Shown in pieces: positions 1-6,549 of a DNA stretch of 13,154 nt. The notes beneath the pieces are model-generated. The model saw nothing but the letters and a program-made list of their open reading frames with translations. It was not told the origin of the DNA and made no database searches. Position 1 is the first letter of the stretch; every line of letters begins with the position of its first letter. This stretch comes from Candidatus Avipropionibacterium avicola. GTDB lineage: Bacteria; Actinomycetota; Actinomycetes; Propionibacteriales; Propionibacteriaceae. The position numbers and the translations under genes were made by a program. The stretch covers positions 1 to 13,154 of the forward strand of contig DVLP01000175.1 of the NCBI GenBank assembly GCA_018715445.1, in the 5' to 3' direction.

Positions 1-264
1 CTCGCGCAGCATGTCCCAGTGGGTGCGCTGCGGCTTGACCTCCTTGGCCTCCGGCTCGACGCCGTCGGTGCGACGCGACTCCAGCCCACAGCGTGGGCAC
101 TCCCACAGCGCCGGGGTCTCGGCCTCCTCGGAGAAGGTCAGCTCGAAGTGGTGTCCGTTCGGGCAGTCGAATCCGAGCTGCTGACGAGGCGCGAACTCGA
201 CGCCGGTCTCGTCCTCGAAGCTCTTCGATCCCAAACCTGCCCCGCGCAATGCACGATCCGCCAT
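1..264 (-). CDS. rbpA: RNA polymerase-binding protein RbpA (3' end cut by the window)
   Basis: RbpA binds RNA polymerase and group-1/2 sigma factors in actinobacteria and stabilises the open promoter complex. The visible 88 residues begin MADRALRGAGLGSKSFEDET, a typical RbpA N-terminus. The core domain carries a zinc-ligand set at C34, H38, C56 and C59, in the contexts DCPNGH and ECPRCG. The basic stretch and the start of the sigma-interaction region (KPQRTHWDML, residues 77-86) are present. The rest, roughly 25-30 residues judging by usual family length, lies beyond position 1. The ATG at 264 is supported by a strong Shine-Dalgarno (GGGGAGG read on the minus strand, 269-275). The gene follows the MFS gene on the same strand after 195 bp and probably has its own promoter. 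The assignment is very secure; only the C-terminus is unseen. Confidence 0.96.
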   Translation of the reverse strand, partial: MADRALRGAGLGSKSFEDETGVEFAPRQQLGFDCPNGHHFELTFSEEAETPALWECPRCGLESRRTDGVEPEAKEVKPQRTHWDMLRE

Positions 265-286
265 GGTGCCTCCCCAAACAGTCCTG

Positions 287-313
287 TACGGTCCGGCCCG
301 ACGCCACGGTTCC
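287..313 (-). promoter_or_regulatory. Possible ECF-type promoter of rbpA
   Basis: Read on the minus strand, GGAAC (313-309) is followed after 19 bp by GTA (289-287). A start site about 8 nt further on would leave a short leader containing the Shine-Dalgarno. In Streptomyces coelicolor rbpA is known to have a sigma-R promoter of the form GGAAT-N18/19-GTT, so the element is in the expected place. The -10 match is incomplete (GTA, not GTT), and no good TANNNT housekeeping -10 is visible nearby. Confidence 0.33.
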
Positions 314-376
314 TCTCCGACCCGACGACCTCGTGCCGTACGACGAGCGCCGGCAGCAGGTGTCAGATGGGTCCGT

Positions 377-390
377 GGCCCAACTGGGCC
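377..390 (-). terminator. Weak terminator-like hairpin after the MFS gene
   Basis: GGCCC-AACT-GGGCC forms a 5-bp GC stem with a 4-nt loop, about 70 nt downstream of the MFS stop codon and upstream of rbpA. It has no T-tract. It is the only compact hairpin I see in the 195-bp gap between the two genes. That gap otherwise contains no recognisable gene. Confidence 0.3.
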
Positions 391-459
391 TGTCAGGATC
401 AACCGATCCCGACCTTCCATTGTTCCCGATCGGCCAAAATGGTGGCAAATCGGCCGGGC

Positions 460-1824
460 TCAGGCCTCGGTTGAGTCGGCTTCGGCGCGCCGAGCCGGAG
501 GCCGTACGAAGGTGAGGGCGGTCGCCCCGGCCACCAGGACCAGGATGATCCCAATGATCCCGAGCCGGTCACCGCCGAGGAAGGAGAAGCCGGCGACCAG
601 GGCCGGGGCCAGGAAGGAGACCGCTCGTCCGCTGGTGGTGTAGAGACCGAACATCTGGCCCTCATGGCCCTTCGGTGCCACCTGGGCCAGGAAGCTGCGG
701 GCTGAGGCCTGGGCCGGACCGACCCACAGGCACAACGCCAGGCCGAGCACCCAGAACACCGCGGTGGAGGTCACGAAGAGCAGCACGGCGGCGGTCACGA
801 CCAGTCCGACCAGCGACACCATGATGACTACCTTGGGCCCGATCCGGTCCTCCAGGATGCCGCCGGCGAAGGCACCGGCGGCCGCCACCACGTTCGCCGC
901 GACCCCGAAGATGAGCACGTCGCCCTGGGGCAGGCCGAACACCGTGACCGCCAGCACGGCACCGAAGGTGAAGACCGCGGCCAGTCCGTCGCGGAACAGG
1001 GCGCTGGCGCCCAGGAAGTAGACCGCGTTGCGGTCGGTGCGCCACAGCCGGGCGATGTCACGCAGCAGGATCCGGTAGGACTCGATGATCCCCACCTTGA
1101 CCCGCACGCCCTCGACGGCCGGTTTCTCTGGCACCGCCAGGAACAGCGGCAACGCGAACAGCGCGAACCAGACCGCCGAGAGCAGGGCCACCAACCGGTA
1201 GCGGTGACCGTCGACATCGCTGGCGCCGAACCATCCGGTCTCGGGGGCGATCACCCCGACGTACAGGATCAGCAGCAGGAAGATGCCGCCGACGTAGCCG
1301 GCACCCCAGCCGTACCCGGAGACCCGCCCCACCGTACGAGGCGTCGAGACCTGGGTGACCATCGCGTTGTAGCTGACCCCAGCGATCTCGGAGAACACGT
1401 TGGCCACGCCGAGCAGGACCAGGCCGAGCAGCAGGTAGGAGTAGTCGTCCTTGACGAAGAACATCAGCCCCATGCAGGCGACCGTGAGACCGGTCCAGAT
1501 GCCGAGGTTGCGTTTGCGGTGCCCACCGGTGTCGGCACGGTGACCCAGGATCGGGGCGAGCAGGGCGATCACCACGCCGGTGACCGCGGTCGAGATGCCC
1601 AACCACACCTGACCTGACGGGGCGCCCTCGGGGGCATTGGTGGTGGCGACCGCGTTGGCCAGGTAGGGGGCGAAGACGAAAGTGGTGATCACCGCGTTGA
1701 ACGCCGCCGATCCCCAGTCCCAACTGGCCCAGGCGGCGACCCGTCCCCAGCGGATCCGTTCGCCACCGGCGGAACCGCCCGCCACGTCGAGTGGGGCGGC
1801 CGGTTCGTCCGGGATCGTGTTCAT
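460..1824 (-). CDS. Atg22/UMF1-like major facilitator superfamily transporter
   Basis: A 454-residue integral membrane protein of the MFS, closest by eye to the Atg22-like/UMF1 group (COG2270). The first membrane segment has the group's typical aromatic start (WASWDWGSAAFNAVITTF, about residues 33-50). The loop after TM2 holds an MFS motif-A-like sequence, GHRADTGGHRKR. About twelve hydrophobic segments follow, with a long hydrophilic loop near the middle (VPEKPAVEGVRVKVG). The substrate cannot be read from sequence. Fungal Atg22 is linked to vacuolar amino-acid efflux, but bacterial members are largely uncharacterised. The chosen ATG at 1824 lies 4 bp after the GDPD stop, with AGGA suitably upstream. 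The longer reading frame running back into the GDPD gene has a Cys-rich start typical of a spurious extension. It is the last gene of the four-gene operon. Confidence 0.88.
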   Translation of the reverse strand: MNTIPDEPAAPLDVAGGSAGGERIRWGRVAAWASWDWGSAAFNAVITTFVFAPYLANAVATTNAPEGAPSGQVWLGISTAVTGVVIALLAPILGHRADTGGHRKRNLGIWTGLTVACMGLMFFVKDDYSYLLLGLVLLGVANVFSEIAGVSYNAMVTQVSTPRTVGRVSGYGWGAGYVGGIFLLLILYVGVIAPETGWFGASDVDGHRYRLVALLSAVWFALFALPLFLAVPEKPAVEGVRVKVGIIESYRILLRDIARLWRTDRNAVYFLGASALFRDGLAAVFTFGAVLAVTVFGLPQGDVLIFGVAANVVAAAGAFAGGILEDRIGPKVVIMVSLVGLVVTAAVLLFVTSTAVFWVLGLALCLWVGPAQASARSFLAQVAPKGHEGQMFGLYTTSGRAVSFLAPALVAGFSFLGGDRLGIIGIILVLVAGATALTFVRPPARRAEADSTEA

Positions 1825-1828
1825 CGGG

Positions 1829-2614
1829 TCATTCCTGCCACAGTCCTCGGTTGTGCAGCACCGTACGCAACACATCGGGCCGATCGGTGAACAGTCCGTC
1901 GACACCGAGGTCGATCAGTCGCTCCATCTCGGCGGCCTCGTCGATCGTCCAGACGTGGACCTGTTTGCCGGCACGGTGGGCCCGACGGACCAGCCCGGGG
2001 GTGACCAGGGTGACCTCCTTGCCGGCGATCCGATGCCGGACCGGGATCTGCAGCGCTTGTCCGTGCGGGGCGATCAGGGACGACAGCCCGACCCCCAGTC
2101 GGGTCCAGCCGACACCCCACGAGCTCTGGCTGGAGGCGACCCGGTTGCCGACCCGGGACCGCAACCGACGCAGCCGCTGCGGGCTGAACGACGACACGCA
2201 CACCCGTTCGTGGGCGTTCAGGTGCTCGATGGTGTCGGCCAGCAGGTCGACGGCCTGATCGGACTTGGCGTCGATGTTGAAGCGGGTGTCGGGGAAGCCC
2301 ACCAGGACGTCGACCAGCCGCGGGATCCGGTCCCGCTCGCCGACCACCAGGGACGCCAGCTCGGGCCAGGTCTTCTCCGCGATCAGCCCGGTGCCGTTGG
2401 TGACCCGGTCCAGGCGTTCGTCGTGGAAGGCCACCAGGACACCGTCGGAGGTGGCGTGGACATCGGTCTCGAGGTAGCGGTAGCCGAGCTCCACCGCGGC
2501 AGCGAACGCGTGCATCGTGTTCTCCCGACCGATGTTGGTCGGCAGCAGCGAGCCACCACGGTGGGCGAAGGCGAGGAAGCCGCCGTCGAAGAACGGGTAG
2601 TCCCGAGCACGCAT
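1829..2614 (-). CDS. Glycerophosphodiester phosphodiesterase (GDPD family)
   Basis: A 261-residue single-domain enzyme expected to hydrolyse glycerophosphodiesters to glycerol-3-phosphate and an alcohol. The GDPD signature is complete: HRG at 18-20, ENT at 31-33, the metal/catalytic set E49-T-D51-V-H53, the T-x-DG turn (T55-G58) and FHD at 63-65. The later KSD motif (about residues 157-159) matches the family's conserved lysine strand. There is no signal peptide, so it should act in the cytoplasm on deacylated phospholipid or wall-polymer fragments. It lies 22 bp after pdxY and 4 bp before the MFS gene. No Shine-Dalgarno precedes the ATG, but an extended -10-like element ends 6 nt upstream. 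It may therefore be read both from the operon transcript and as a leaderless mRNA. Its exact substrate is unknown. Confidence 0.93.
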   Translation of the reverse strand: MRARDYPFFDGGFLAFAHRGGSLLPTNIGRENTMHAFAAAVELGYRYLETDVHATSDGVLVAFHDERLDRVTNGTGLIAEKTWPELASLVVGERDRIPRLVDVLVGFPDTRFNIDAKSDQAVDLLADTIEHLNAHERVCVSSFSPQRLRRLRSRVGNRVASSQSSWGVGWTRLGVGLSSLIAPHGQALQIPVRHRIAGKEVTLVTPGLVRRAHRAGKQVHVWTIDEAAEMERLIDLGVDGLFTDRPDVLRTVLHNRGLWQE

Positions 2615-2620
2615 GCGTTC

Positions 2621-2629
2621 AGTATCGCA
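2621..2629 (-). promoter_or_regulatory. Possible internal leaderless promoter for the GDPD gene
   Basis: On the minus strand TGC-GATACT (2629-2621) resembles an extended -10 element (TGn plus TATAAT-like). Six nt separate it from the ATG at 2614, so a transcript would start at or next to the start codon. No convincing -35 is seen. The element lies in the short gap after pdxY, and the GDPD gene has no Shine-Dalgarno, which fits leaderless translation. Confidence 0.4.
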
Positions 2630-2636
2630 GTTGCCG

Positions 2637-3491
2637 TCAGCGAATCCGACGAGCGGTGAAGGTGTGCCTCGGTTTCACGAACTCGTCCTGTGCCTGCACC
2701 AGCACCAGTTCGCTCGACTGTGCCTGCGCGGTCTGCTCCAGCACGCCGAAGACCGAGGCCGCGGTCAGCTCGAGCGCGGCCGCCAGCCCCTCGCCGGAGA
2801 GCAGGTGGGCCAGGAAGGTGGCGGCGGTGATGTCGCCGCACCCGGTCGTCCTGACCGGAAGCAGGGGAGTGGTCACCGACCAGGCACCCTCGTCGTCGAC
2901 CGCGATCAGGTCCAGCGAGTCGGGTGCGGTGTCGGCCTGGATGGCGCTGGTGACCAGGACCGTACGCGGACCTCGTTCCCGTACGGCGTCGACCGCCGCC
3001 AGCAGGCTGGCCAGGTCGGTGACGCTGCGTCCGCTGAGGAACTCGAGCTCGAACAGGTTCGGCGTGATGACGTCGGCGACCGGGATCACGGTGTCGCGGA
3101 AGAACTCCGGGATCCCTGCTCGGACGAAGAAGCCGATCCCGACATCGCCCATCACCGGGTCGCAGCAGTAGAGCGCGGACGGGTTGCGGCGACGGACCAG
3201 CGCGGCCGCGTCGGTCACCACCGCCCCGACGTCCTGGCCACCGAGGTAGCCCGACAGCAGGGCGTCACAGTCCGAGAGCACACCCCGTTCGTCGACGCCG
3301 GTGATGACGTCGGCGATGTCGCTGGCCGCCAGCAGGGGACCGCGGTAGGTCTCGTACTCGGTGTGGTTGGAGAAGTGGACCGTGAGCACCGGCCACACCT
3401 CGACACCCATCCGCATCAGCGGGAAGACCGCGGCGGAGTTGCCGACGTGACCGTAGGCCACCGACGACTGGATCGACAGGATCGCGGTCAT
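2637..3491 (-). CDS. pdxY: Pyridoxal kinase, PdxY type
   Basis: A 284-residue ribokinase-fold kinase, expected to phosphorylate pyridoxal with ATP in the PLP salvage pathway. The length matches E. coli PdxY. Visible PdxY-type motifs are SSVAYGHVGNSAA (9-21), HFSNHTEY near 39-46, CDPVMGD (110-116), TPNLFELE (143-150) and the anion-hole/catalytic motif TTGCGD (215-220), with D220 as the likely base. The start at 3491 was chosen because it begins the conserved first strand (MTAILSIQSSVAYG) and lies 4 bp after the stop of the HTH-MurA gene. The preceding in-frame residues (PPSPTEA) look non-coding. GAGG overlaps the upstream stop only 2 bp from the ATG, so translational coupling is likely. A dual pyridoxal/hydroxymethylpyrimidine kinase is less likely because of the GHVGNSA motif. 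Confidence 0.92.
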   Translation of the reverse strand: MTAILSIQSSVAYGHVGNSAAVFPLMRMGVEVWPVLTVHFSNHTEYETYRGPLLAASDIADVITGVDERGVLSDCDALLSGYLGGQDVGAVVTDAAALVRRRNPSALYCCDPVMGDVGIGFFVRAGIPEFFRDTVIPVADVITPNLFELEFLSGRSVTDLASLLAAVDAVRERGPRTVLVTSAIQADTAPDSLDLIAVDDEGAWSVTTPLLPVRTTGCGDITAATFLAHLLSGEGLAAALELTAASVFGVLEQTAQAQSSELVLVQAQDEFVKPRHTFTARRIR

Positions 3492-3495
3492 GGCC

Positions 3496-5028
3496 TCAGT
3501 CGGTGAAGGTGGTGATCTGCGCACCCAGGGCGTTCAGCCGGGCGGCGAGGTCCTCGTAGCCACGGTTGATCACATAGGTGTCGCGCAGTTCCGAGGTGCC
3601 GCGTGCGGCCAACATCCCGAGCAGGACGCAGACCGCCGGACGCAGTGCGGGCGGGCAGACCATCCGGTGACCGCGCCACCGGGTCGGCCCGGTGATCTTG
3701 ATCCGGTGCGGGTCGAGCAGGTCGACCTGGGCACCGAGCTTGTTCATCTCCAGCAGGTGGATCGCACGGTTCTCGTACACCCAGTCGTGGATCACCGTGG
3801 TGCCCTCCGCGGTCGCCGCGATGACGGCGAAGAAGGGCAGGTTGTCGATGTTGAGGCCGGGGAACGGCATGGGGTGGATCTTGTCGCGCGGGGCCTTGAG
3901 CTCCGACGGGCGGACGGTCACATCCGCCAGGCGGACGTGACCGTTGGCCCCGACGCGTTCATTGCTGAGGTCGAAGTCCAGGCCCATCTCGGCCAGGATC
4001 GCCAGCTCGATCTCGAGGAACTCCATCGGGCAACGGGTGACGGTCAACTCCGAGCCGGTGACGATCGCGGCGGTGAGCAGGCTCATCGCCTCGATCGGGT
4101 CCTCGCTGGGGGTGTACTCGATGTCGACGTCGATGTCCTGCTTGCCGGTGACCTCGAGGGTGGTGGTGCCGATCCCGGAGATCTCGACGCCCAACTCGAC
4201 CAGGAAGTAGCAGACGTCCTGGACCATGTAGTTCGGGCTGGCGTTGCGGATCACCGTGGTGCCCGGGGTCATCGCCGCAGCGAACAGGGCGTTCTCGGTG
4301 ACGGTGTCGCCACGTTCGGTGAGCACGATCGGACGGTTCAGCGTGGCACGCGAGGCGTCCTGGGTGCTCTGGTAGAAGCCCTCGGTGGCAACCACGTCGA
4401 GCCCGAAGCGGCGCAGCACCTGCAGGTGCGGCTCCACCGTACGGGCCCCGAGGTCGCAACCACCCGGGTACGGCAGGCTGAACTCGGCCTCCTGGTGCAG
4501 CAGGGGACCGAGGAACATGATGACGCTGCGGGTGCGGCGGGCTGCCTCGATGTCGAGTGACTTCAGGTTCAGCCGCTCGGGACGCTGCAGGGTGAGGGCC
4601 GACCGGTCGTCGGACCAGGTCGCCTCGACCCCGATGCTGGTGAGCACCTCGAGGATGCGGTTGACCTCCTCGATCCGGGCGACGCCGTTGAGCACGGTGC
4701 GACCCTTGTTGAGCAGGCTGGCGACCAGCAGCGCGACGGCGGCGTTCTTGGACGAGCGGACGCTGATCTCACCGCTCAGCTGGTGTCCGCCCTCGACCCG
4801 CAGATGGGTCGGGCCGGGTGTGCCCAGCGAGATCAGCTGGCTGTCCAGGGCCTCGGCGATGCGATTGATCATCTCGATGCTGAGGTTCTGGTTTCCGGCT
4901 TCGATGCGATGGACCGCGCTCTGGCTGGTCCCGAGGACGTCGGCGAGCTGGCTCTGGGTCATGCCGCGGTGTTTCCGCGCGTCACGGATCAGGCCACCGA
5001 TACGGTCGAGGTACGAGGTCTCGGTCAT
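3496..5028 (-). CDS. HTH (XRE)-MurA fusion: UDP-GlcNAc 1-carboxyvinyltransferase-like protein with N-terminal DNA-binding domain
   Basis: A 510-residue two-domain protein. Residues about 9-67 form an XRE/HipB-like helix-turn-helix (RDARKHRGMTQSQLADVLGTSQSAVHRIEAG). Residues about 74-510 form a full EPSP-synthase-fold MurA-like domain, and the known MurA catalytic positions can be placed: SKN at 93-95 (E. coli K22/N23), the active-loop cysteine C191 in PGGCDLGAR (E. coli C115), D311 or its neighbour D310 in the SEDPIEA segment (E. coli D305), and R463 in CPPALRPA (E. coli R397). Enolpyruvyl transfer from PEP to UDP-GlcNAc therefore looks possible, alongside or replaced by a regulatory role. 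The ATG at 5028 starts the domain cleanly; upstream codons are promoter DNA. It is first in an operon with pdxY, GDPD and MFS genes. Housekeeping MurA lacks the HTH, so this is probably a paralogue, though none other is visible here. Confidence 0.88.
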   Translation of the reverse strand: MTETSYLDRIGGLIRDARKHRGMTQSQLADVLGTSQSAVHRIEAGNQNLSIEMINRIAEALDSQLISLGTPGPTHLRVEGGHQLSGEISVRSSKNAAVALLVASLLNKGRTVLNGVARIEEVNRILEVLTSIGVEATWSDDRSALTLQRPERLNLKSLDIEAARRTRSVIMFLGPLLHQEAEFSLPYPGGCDLGARTVEPHLQVLRRFGLDVVATEGFYQSTQDASRATLNRPIVLTERGDTVTENALFAAAMTPGTTVIRNASPNYMVQDVCYFLVELGVEISGIGTTTLEVTGKQDIDVDIEYTPSEDPIEAMSLLTAAIVTGSELTVTRCPMEFLEIELAILAEMGLDFDLSNERVGANGHVRLADVTVRPSELKAPRDKIHPMPFPGLNIDNLPFFAVIAATAEGTTVIHDWVYENRAIHLLEMNKLGAQVDLLDPHRIKITGPTRWRGHRMVCPPALRPAVCVLLGMLAARGTSELRDTYVINRGYEDLAARLNALGAQITTFTD

Positions 5029-5036
5029 GGTCAACC

Positions 5037-5064
5037 ACGGTATCTCATATACGAGATATGCCAA
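5037..5064 (-). promoter_or_regulatory. Putative promoter of the HTH-MurA operon
   Basis: On the minus strand TTGGCA (5064-5059) and TACCGT (5042-5037) are separated by 16 bp. The -10 fits TANNNT and its end is 8 nt from the ATG at 5028. The transcript would thus be leaderless or nearly so, consistent with the absence of a Shine-Dalgarno. The 18-bp palindrome fills the spacer and runs into the -10. Confidence 0.5.
5041..5058. promoter_or_regulatory. 18-bp palindrome, probable operator of the HTH-MurA protein
   Basis: TATCTCATATACGAGATA is symmetric at eight of nine base pairs (TATCTC-N6-GAGATA). It is an AT-rich island in GC-rich DNA. It occupies the spacer between the putative -35 and -10 of the HTH-MurA gene, the classic place for a repressor site. 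Its layout (TATCT-N8-AGATA, 18 bp) closely resembles the known HipB operator TATCC-N8-GGATA, and the gene it controls starts with a HipB-like HTH. Autoregulation is inferred. Confidence 0.6.
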
Positions 5065-5073
5065 ATCGAGCGG

Positions 5074-5093
5074 CGGGTCGGGGTGTCGACCCG
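5074..5093. repeat. GC-rich inverted repeat upstream of lpd
   Basis: CGGGTCG and CGACCCG form 7-bp perfect arms around a 6-nt centre. The element lies just upstream of where a -35 region for lpd would fall (the lpd -10 is at 5121). It could be a regulator site for lpd, but GC-rich palindromes of this size arise by chance in such DNA. Confidence 0.35.
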
Positions 5094-5120
5094 GCGTACC
5101 CGAGGGCGGCGGGACGTGAT

Positions 5121-5126
5121 TAGACT
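5121..5126 (+). promoter_or_regulatory. -10 element of lpd, leaderless
   Basis: TAGACT fits the actinobacterial -10 pattern TANNNT. It is separated from the lpd ATG by exactly six bases, placing the transcription start at or beside the A of the ATG. No Shine-Dalgarno and no convincing -35 are present. Confidence 0.6.
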
Positions 5127-5132
5127 CAGCCC

Positions 5133-6533
5133 ATGACCTCTCACTTTGACGTTGTCGTGCTGGGTGCGGGCCCCGGTGGGTACGTGGCCGCGATCCGCGC
5201 TGCACAACTGGGACTCAAGACCGCGATCGTGGAGAAGAAGTACTGGGGAGGGGTCTGCCTCAACGTCGGATGCATCCCGACCAAGGCATTGCTGCGCAAC
5301 GCCGAGATCGCCCACCTGGTGACCAAGGAGGCCAAGACCTTCGGCATCAGCGGCGACATCAGCGTCGACTTCGGGGCCGCCTTCCAGCGCAGCCGTTCGG
5401 TCAGCGAGCGGATGGTCAAGGGCGTCCACTTCCTGATGAAGAAGAACAAGATCACCGAGTTCGACGGCTGGGGCGAGTTCACCGGCCCGAAGGCGCTGAC
5501 CGTCACCGCCGACGACGGCAGCACCAGTGAGGTCACCTTCGACAACTGCATCCTCGCCGTCGGCGCCACCACCCGTCTGCTGCCGGGGATCGAGCTCAGT
5601 GAGCGGGTCGTCACCTACGAAGAGCTGATCATGACCGACACCGTCCCGGAGTCGATCGTGATCGCCGGCTCGGGAGCGATCGGCACCGAGTTCGCCTACG
5701 TGCTGTCGAACTACGGCGTCGACGTCACCATCGTCGAGTTCCTGGACCGGATGGTCCCGACCGAGGATGCCGAGATCTCGGCGACGCTGGCCAAGGAGTA
5801 CAAGAAGCTCGGGATCAAGGTCCTGACCAGCACGAAGGTCGAGTCGGTCACCGACACCGGCGACGGGGTGGAGGTCACCGTCTCGCCGGCCGACGGGGGA
5901 GAGTCCCAGACGCTGAAGGCGGCGAAGTTCCTCTCGGCCATCGGGTTCGCGGCCCGCACCGAGGGCTACGGCCTCGACAAGACCGGTGTCGAGCTCACCG
6001 ACCGCGGCGCGATCGCCATCGACGAGCGGATGCGCACCAATGTGGAGGGCATCTACGCCATCGGTGACGCCACCGCCAAGCTGATGTTGGCCCATTTGGC
6101 CGAGGCCCAGGGCGTCGTGGCAGCCGAGACGATTGCCGGCGCCGAGACCATGTCGATCAACTACGACATGGTGCCCCGGGCGACCTACAGCCAGCCGCAG
6201 GTCGCCTCCTTCGGCTACTCCGAGGCCCAGGCCAAGGAGAAGGGCTACGACGTCAAGGTCGCCAAGTTCCCGTTCTCCGCCAACGGCAAGGCCTGGCGCC
6301 TGGGCGACGCCACCGGCTTCGTCAAGGTCGTCGCCGATGCCACCCACGGCGAGCTGCTCGGCGCCCACATGATCGGCCCGGACGTCACCGAGCTGCTGCC
6401 CGAGCTCACCCTCGCCCAGCAGTGGGACCTGACCGCCGCAGAGGTGGCCCGCAACATCCACGCCCACCCGACCCTGTCCGAGGCCCTCAAGGAGGCCGTC
6501 GAAGGCATCGCCGGCCACATGATCAACCTGTGA
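5133..6533 (+). CDS. lpd: Dihydrolipoamide dehydrogenase (E3)
   Basis: A 466-residue FAD-dependent pyridine nucleotide-disulfide oxidoreductase. It reoxidises dihydrolipoyl groups of 2-oxoacid dehydrogenase complexes with NAD+ in the cytoplasm. The FAD dinucleotide fold is GAGPGG (11-16). The redox disulfide is C42/C47 in [13 protein letters not shown]. The NAD+-binding fold is GSGAIG (179-184). The second FAD motif is YAIGDA, and the C-terminal catalytic dyad is H445/E450 in HAHPTLSEA. The length is typical of Lpd, and these features separate it from mercuric, glutathione or mycothione reductases. The ATG at 5133 begins immediately before the Rossmann strand and fits the leaderless promoter. 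It is divergent from the HTH-MurA operon and is followed after 16 bp by a lipoprotein gene. No E1 or E2 gene is visible in the window. Confidence 0.96.
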   Translation: MTSHFDVVVLGAGPGGYVAAIRAAQLGLKTAIVEKKYWGGVCLNVGCIPTKALLRNAEIAHLVTKEAKTFGISGDISVDFGAAFQRSRSVSERMVKGVHFLMKKNKITEFDGWGEFTGPKALTVTADDGSTSEVTFDNCILAVGATTRLLPGIELSERVVTYEELIMTDTVPESIVIAGSGAIGTEFAYVLSNYGVDVTIVEFLDRMVPTEDAEISATLAKEYKKLGIKVLTSTKVESVTDTGDGVEVTVSPADGGESQTLKAAKFLSAIGFAARTEGYGLDKTGVELTDRGAIAIDERMRTNVEGIYAIGDATAKLMLAHLAEAQGVVAAETIAGAETMSINYDMVPRATYSQPQVASFGYSEAQAKEKGYDVKVAKFPFSANGKAWRLGDATGFVKVVADATHGELLGAHMIGPDVTELLPELTLAQQWDLTAAEVARNIHAHPTLSEALKEAVEGIAGHMINL

Positions 6534-6549
6534 TCGTCACTCGATTCAG

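Noticed and set aside
1825..1905. Longer N-terminus for the MFS protein
   Set aside because: The added residues are Cys-rich and overlap the end of the GDPD gene. The ATG at 1824 has a Shine-Dalgarno and a normal operon gap.
1682..2659. 325-codon plus-strand open frame opposite the GDPD gene
   Set aside because: Asp/Gln/Gly-rich with no motif, and opposite a complete GDPD signature.
5029..5205. Longer N-terminus for the HTH-MurA protein
   Set aside because: The extension would translate the palindrome and the lpd promoter and overlap the lpd start. Its residues are Pro/Arg/His-rich and unlike the family.
5031..6518. 495-codon open frame on the minus strand opposite lpd
   Set aside because: Its product is Gly/Asp/Val/Leu-rich without family motifs, and it lies exactly opposite a complete lpd. 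It is a high-GC antisense shadow.
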